Below, piece by piece: positions 58,920-64,000 of a DNA stretch of 64,000 nucleotides; the first letter of the stretch is position 1, and every line of letters starts with the position of its first letter. Made by a program: the position numbers and the translations under genes. The notes under the pieces are model-generated. The model was given only the letters and a program-made list of their open reading frames with translations, was not told where the DNA came from and searched no databases. The DNA is from Sipunculus nudus (lineage: Eukaryota; Annelida; Sipuncula; Golfingiida; Sipunculidae): positions 2,629,318 through 2,693,317 of the forward strand of contig CM049314.1 in assembly GCA_026874595.1 (NCBI GenBank). The letters run 5' to 3'.

Positions 58920-61576
58920 GTTTGATATCAATGCCTGGTGATGAAACGTAATTGTTTAATGTAGCACATTTGGTCGAAAAGGCCTTAATGCGTAATACGT
59001 ATGCGTTTTATATTCTGGATTTGTTTATGTTTTTGTTTATTTGTGTTTTTTTCATACATGGTGATTTTATTGTGTCTTATGCATGGGGAACTTTTAGGTT
59101 TTATACTTATGGCCTGTTATATGCCTGAAAAAATTGTGTGATTTCATACAATGCTGCTTGTTTACGAATATTAGTTGCTTATGCATGAAACAATTTGTGT
59201 TTTATATCTTATTAATTCTTTTCCATTCTTCTTTGTGTTTGCATGGCGAAATATTTATGATGTCTATGCATGAATAAATTTTAGTCATGACAATATCATA
59301 TTCCACCGCCTATAACGTGGGTCTGCATAGTATACATTGATGAACACCAGTGTGTTTACACCTTAACAATTTTATTTTGTTATTAAATGCAACAGCTTAC
59401 ACAGATAAAGAACAATATTGGAAACAACACATGTGACATTCAACAAGAATACATGAGACCTAAAAGAAAAACACTAGCAACCAATATCATACAGTCACCT
59501 TACAAAATTACTAAATATAAATACGTGTAGTGATATTTATGTAGAGAGACATAATTCCGCAAACAAACTATGTGCTTTGGGAGGTATCAACTACATCTGA
59601 ATGGTTACCTTACAAGTTTAAACTCCAGTACGTAGACGTATATCTTTGAACATAGTATAACAGTGATCTCTGCATATAAAGACCAAATGATATAGACAAA
59701 TAATATGTCATATTAAAAGAAGATGATAATTGTATACCGTACATCGAAGTTAATTAAATACATACATGAAACAGTGTTTTCTAAAAGAAAATGGGTTCCA
59801 TTTTCGGAAATTAAAATATTTTACTGAAAATATATATTTTTTTAATTATAGATATTTTACTGAAAATATTTTCTGTCACAGGTATGTGTATGCTTACCAA
59901 ACAGATTTTTTTAATTTAAATTAAAATGTGTTGTATTCCGCCACAGTTATAAAACAGATGCATTATCGTTTCTTTCTCATTTTTTTTATAAAATGAACAG
60001 AGCAAACTGTTTGCTTTCCCGATTTTAATAACAGACGATTGAGATTTATATTCCTGTGAATTGGTCTAAATTAAAACAGGATTAATATTTCTGATAATAT
60101 AATGTTTCTAATATTTTAAAGGCTTTATATGTAAAATCTTGACAATGCACTCCGTGTCTTTAGTCAACTGATCAATTGCTTTAGAAGGTTCAGTGCAGAC
60201 ATTCATTATCTCTGTAAACCTTTTGTGTAACTTTCTGAATGTTCATGATTAAATCCATTTTTGTTTACCCGGAATGTAGTTATGTGTATTGTTACATTTT
60301 TCAACTATTTTTTTCCAAGTCGCTGGAATTGCGTCAATAATACTTATATACATACTGCATTTGCCTAATTTTAACTTTATTTGTGAGTTCTGCAAATGAC
60401 AGGAAAGTGTACACCGTAAAAAGAAAAGGTTTTCTAAAGGGTAATAAAAAGGTTTTTATCGTGTCCAAATACAGAAACCCTTAAATGTTTTTTTTGAGAA
60501 AACCCATTTCCGAAAAACCTTTAATAGGTTTTTTTTTAAAACCCTTTAAAGGTTTTATTTAAATTACATCAAACCAAATAACCTTTATAGGGCCATGAAA
60601 AAAAAACCCTTTTGAAAGATTTTGTTTATAGGACAAACAAGAAATCTATAGGTCATATCACGCAGTACATATTGTCTTCTAGGGTAACTGTGCATAATCT
60701 GTAAAATAAAACAAGGAAACAATAATTTGCAGAAATCCAGATCTATTTATTTAATATTAAAACTTTACATGAGTATAACATAAACAATTGCCGCTCATGC
60801 TAATTCGACTTAAGAACAACATTCTTAGAAGTCCTACAAGATGCTGTTTTGAAATATTAAAAATCTTGCCAGACTTAACTGAAACACAAACACCTATACA
60901 AACAATTACAATATGTTTGCACATAAGATTAATCAAAAGATAACATAAGTGATATATAGAAATCACAACTGAGAATTACGCTTAATAGAAAGCCCATAAA
61001 ATATATCAGCACTTCATGTCACAGGATATCCATTAAAAATTGTCTGAAAATGTAACAAATTCCTCATTACTGGTATTATTTAGGGGGATGGGGGATCGAA
61101 TTAGACACTGCTTGAATTCAAACTATAATAATTTATAAACAGATAGTACCATCAAAACTTTCTTGTATTAAAATGACATCAAAACACATGTCTTACATGA
61201 AATGATGTATAATTTGCAGAATAGCTCGTTTTGTTATCCACTTTCTTAGCATCTTAAGTTGCAAGCCACTTTGCACATATAATAAGCCTTTTCTGTCAGA
61301 TAATAAATCAAATAAAATCTTTTATTTATCCTTGACCTATATAAGAAAATGATAATAGGTGTAAAATTGTACATTTAAAAACCAGGTTCTTGTTTCTGAA
61401 TATTAGAATTTAAGATATGTTGTTCAACATATTTCATACTTTTAATAATGTGAAGACAATGCTTAAATGTAAAAAAACATATAATTCATTATATGTTATT
61501 CATGTGAAATAATTTTATGAAACCTGGTTACTCTATCTTTTGAAACATAGTTTTTTTATAATGGCTTTAAACTTTG
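58920..61576. other. No gene seen; one palindrome-rich patch
   Basis: A/T-rich. At 60410-60615 short pieces of AAAACCTTT and its inverse alternate many times, giving a patch dense in small hairpins. Otherwise nothing recognisable. Confidence 0.5.
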
Positions 61577-63571
61577 ACCCATGGGTCACTGTGCTCAGCC
61601 GAAGTTGACCTTGAACGTTAAAATATAAAATAAAAACAAATGGAGATAAAATCTGAGAAGAAGTGGTAATATAGGCCATGATTGGTCGAAGAAACTGTTG
61701 CAAATAATATTTTTTGATCTTACCATGTGTTTCCTAATTTTAAGAATGTATGCAGTTTGTGAATAAAGATCTATATTATTACCATGACCACTGATTGGCT
61801 TTTTGATAAGTTGTTGACAGTTCAGCAGTTTACACATTTGTTCAATTAGATTCTATTTTTTTATAAAAACCAATTTGTTCTCTATTTTATCCAATGTTTA
61901 CAGTTCGCATAACATTAACACTCCATAGGTGGAAGGACTTGATGGTTGGTGTAACACCTCTGTATACATTTTCATCATTTTATAAATGTTGTGCACTTGC
62001 AAATAAAACTATTGTCCAAAGTGCTCAGGTGCAGGGACAAAGTGATGACAAAGGGGGGGGGGGGGGGGTGATGAGGGGATAATTTCCATTGAATATACTT
62101 CTTACAGGATATAAAATTTAAGTCAACTGTGTTTACAGAAAAAAAGGTTATTTATAATAATTAAATATTTAAAAACAGGTAAAAAAAAAATGGAAAAGAA
62201 TCAAATCACTTTAATTCCCATTCCATTGAAGCAGGAAAATAATGAACAAATGTTTGCACTAGATCTTCATCTTTTTAATAACATCAATTTTTTTCAAGTT
62301 TATAAATTTTACTATGCATTCACCGTATAACATATATATCTGAATATCTAAGATGATTCATAATTCACAAACTGCATCAAAAGTTATAGCTTATTTGGTC
62401 AGGTAACATCACAGTATGTACACAGATCTATTTTTATGATATATATTTCTTAAATTTGAAAAACAATAAAAATTTGAAAATAACACGATTTAGAATTCAC
62501 AATTTTAAGTTGCACCTTGACTTATCCATGATTTGGCTCACATATTATCCAAATTATGCCTACTGATGGGTTTAATAATATTTTAATTCGCTAAAATTAT
62601 TTAAAAGGAGATGCCACATTACCACAACACGACATCAACTAGATTTCTCTTTGAATAATTATTTCAAGAAAAGTTTTGTACACTGGAATGTAAACAGCTT
62701 CACAATTAAAGAAATACAGTTATTGCAATACACTAGGAGAGGGGGAGGGAGAGGTGCCATAAGAATAAATGTACACCTGTGACAGCAGGGGTGATTGACT
62801 AGCGTTGCATCACTGATAAGGTTACCCAGGCAGGGCTGATCTACCAGAAGTGGATCTTGACAATGCAAATCATTACAAAAGAGCCTCTGTAAAAAACTTC
62901 AATAACTGGTATATTTTTTTTTTAAACTTTACTTTCAAATTTCAGGTTAAATTCTTATGTTTACCTGCTGTGAATATTAAATCAAATGTAAAAAAAATGC
63001 AATGGTCAATGTTGGCCAAAATTTAAGGTACTAATTTTATATTTATGCCAATAACATAAAATTTTTAAAAAATCAAGTCTAATTTTAGGTATACAATTAA
63101 ATTTTTATTGAATAAAGCCATATAACTGGAAAAAATGCTTTAGCTTCAACAATTATCATGTGAAGGGATTCAGCTTTCTTTCCCTATTGTTTTACAAAGT
63201 GCATTATGTTTTGGCCCATAAGTTTCACAAATTACGTAATACTGACCTTATTTCTGGCATGTACATAGGAACTATAGATAGAAATAATTATAGTAAATAT
63301 TAAGGAAAGGAAAGTGATATTAGGCAGTCCTGAAAGTGTTTAATAATAGGTTTTTAATTGAAAATTCAGGTTTTACCTTAATTTCTCGAAGGAACAAACC
63401 TGCAATGACCCAGTGTACGGTTTGGTAGGAGGTCTTGGGAACATCTAACAGTATGCTGAATTTTTGATTCGTTGGTCTGATGGTTTCAAAACATGCCAGT
63501 CTAAAAGGACAGGCTGACGGACAACGGACCATTACTGTAGCTCAGATTACTTGTAGTCAGCTGAGCTAAAA
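61577..63571. mobile_element. 1.9-2.0-kb dispersed repeat, copy 2
   Basis: Starts ACCCATGGGTCACTGTGCTC and ends GTCAGCTGAGCTAAAA, as copy 1 does. The right-hand third aligns readily to 21900-22567; the middle is less alike, with a G tract at 62056-62069. A 70-codon minus-strand open frame near the right end has a counterpart at the same place in copy 1, reflecting shared ancestry rather than a gene. Confidence 0.8.
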
Positions 63572-64000
63572 ATGTAATATAAATATGGTTACTTAATGCA
63601 GTTGAAAATCTTAATTGTAAACTTTGAAGTAATTTAACATAAATTACAATTCCACTTTTAAAATAAAATATCTCATTGATACACTCAAATGCACAAGCTA
63701 AAATTTAACAAGAACTAGCATTGTATATTAATATTTGGTTCCCAAAGTCTTTGCAAACAAAATGGTCTTAAATCACAATATGAATTGTTAAGTTTTGATG
63801 CCCAGGTGTCGACTGTAGTGGGCACTTTTGTATCATCTTTGCCAATGGCATACTTTTCTATAAACAAACATGTCTTTTGCAACCTCTGAGCGTAACTGAT
63901 GGCAAATACCCAAAGGTTGTGAACCATGCTGCCATGACCAGTGAAAACTACTTTTCTGCCCCTTCAATAACAAGTTGCTCATCCACTTTCAGCTGGAACT

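Overview
This is eukaryotic nuclear DNA, AT-rich, with no operons and no dense coding. It holds long TA microsatellites, many minisatellites, small inverted-repeat elements, LTRs and a Penelope-like retroelement. The one protein-coding gene I can reconstruct, together with the repeat types, suggests a lophotrochozoan invertebrate, most likely a mollusc. That taxonomic call is inference, not proof.

Layout. Positions 1-20,200 are non-coding: TA tracts, an LTR-like element (8374-9046), and a short dispersed repeat near 8.2 and 10.7 kb. A 22-bp minisatellite (about 20253-20632) and a 1.9-kb dispersed repeat (about 20693-22567) precede the gene. The gene runs on the + strand from about 23073 to 46498 in eight coding exons with GT..AG introns of compatible phase. 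It encodes a predicted 420-residue protein with four diverged copies of a roughly 65-residue unit, a basic stretch, and one C-terminal membrane segment: a likely tail-anchored protein of unknown function.

The introns are unusual. Intron 2 (9.3 kb) holds two hammerhead-ribozyme motifs in inverted orientation (29251-29362) and a 2.9-kb, 43-bp minisatellite that stops 16 bp before exon 3. Intron 3 has a 47-bp array. Intron 4 has a broken Penelope-like element with a GIY-YIG endonuclease remnant (37077-37725) and a third hammerhead (38270-38317), each beside a TA tract. Intron 5 has a 15-bp array with a 320-bp higher-order copy. Intron 6 has a 38-bp array whose last unit is itself the splice acceptor of exon 7. 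Intron 7 has a 177-codon open frame of unknown meaning.

From 47 to 64 kb I see no convincing further gene. There is a 26-bp minisatellite, a 297-bp inverted-repeat element, a promoter-like segment (51828-52086), and a minus-strand solo LTR (52563-53389) whose promoter has a near-perfect five-unit heat shock element just upstream of TATAAATA. Further on are an inverted-repeat element carrying telomere-like repeats, several hairpin elements, and a second copy of the 1.9-kb dispersed repeat (about 61577-63571).

The most notable points are (1) the four-repeat tail-anchored protein whose intron positions recur in different repeats, (2) minisatellites built from 3' splice-site-like units next to real acceptors, (3) three hammerhead motifs tied to Penelope-like ends and TA microsatellites, and (4) an LTR with a heat-shock promoter layout. 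All reading was done by eye; nothing was compared with a database.
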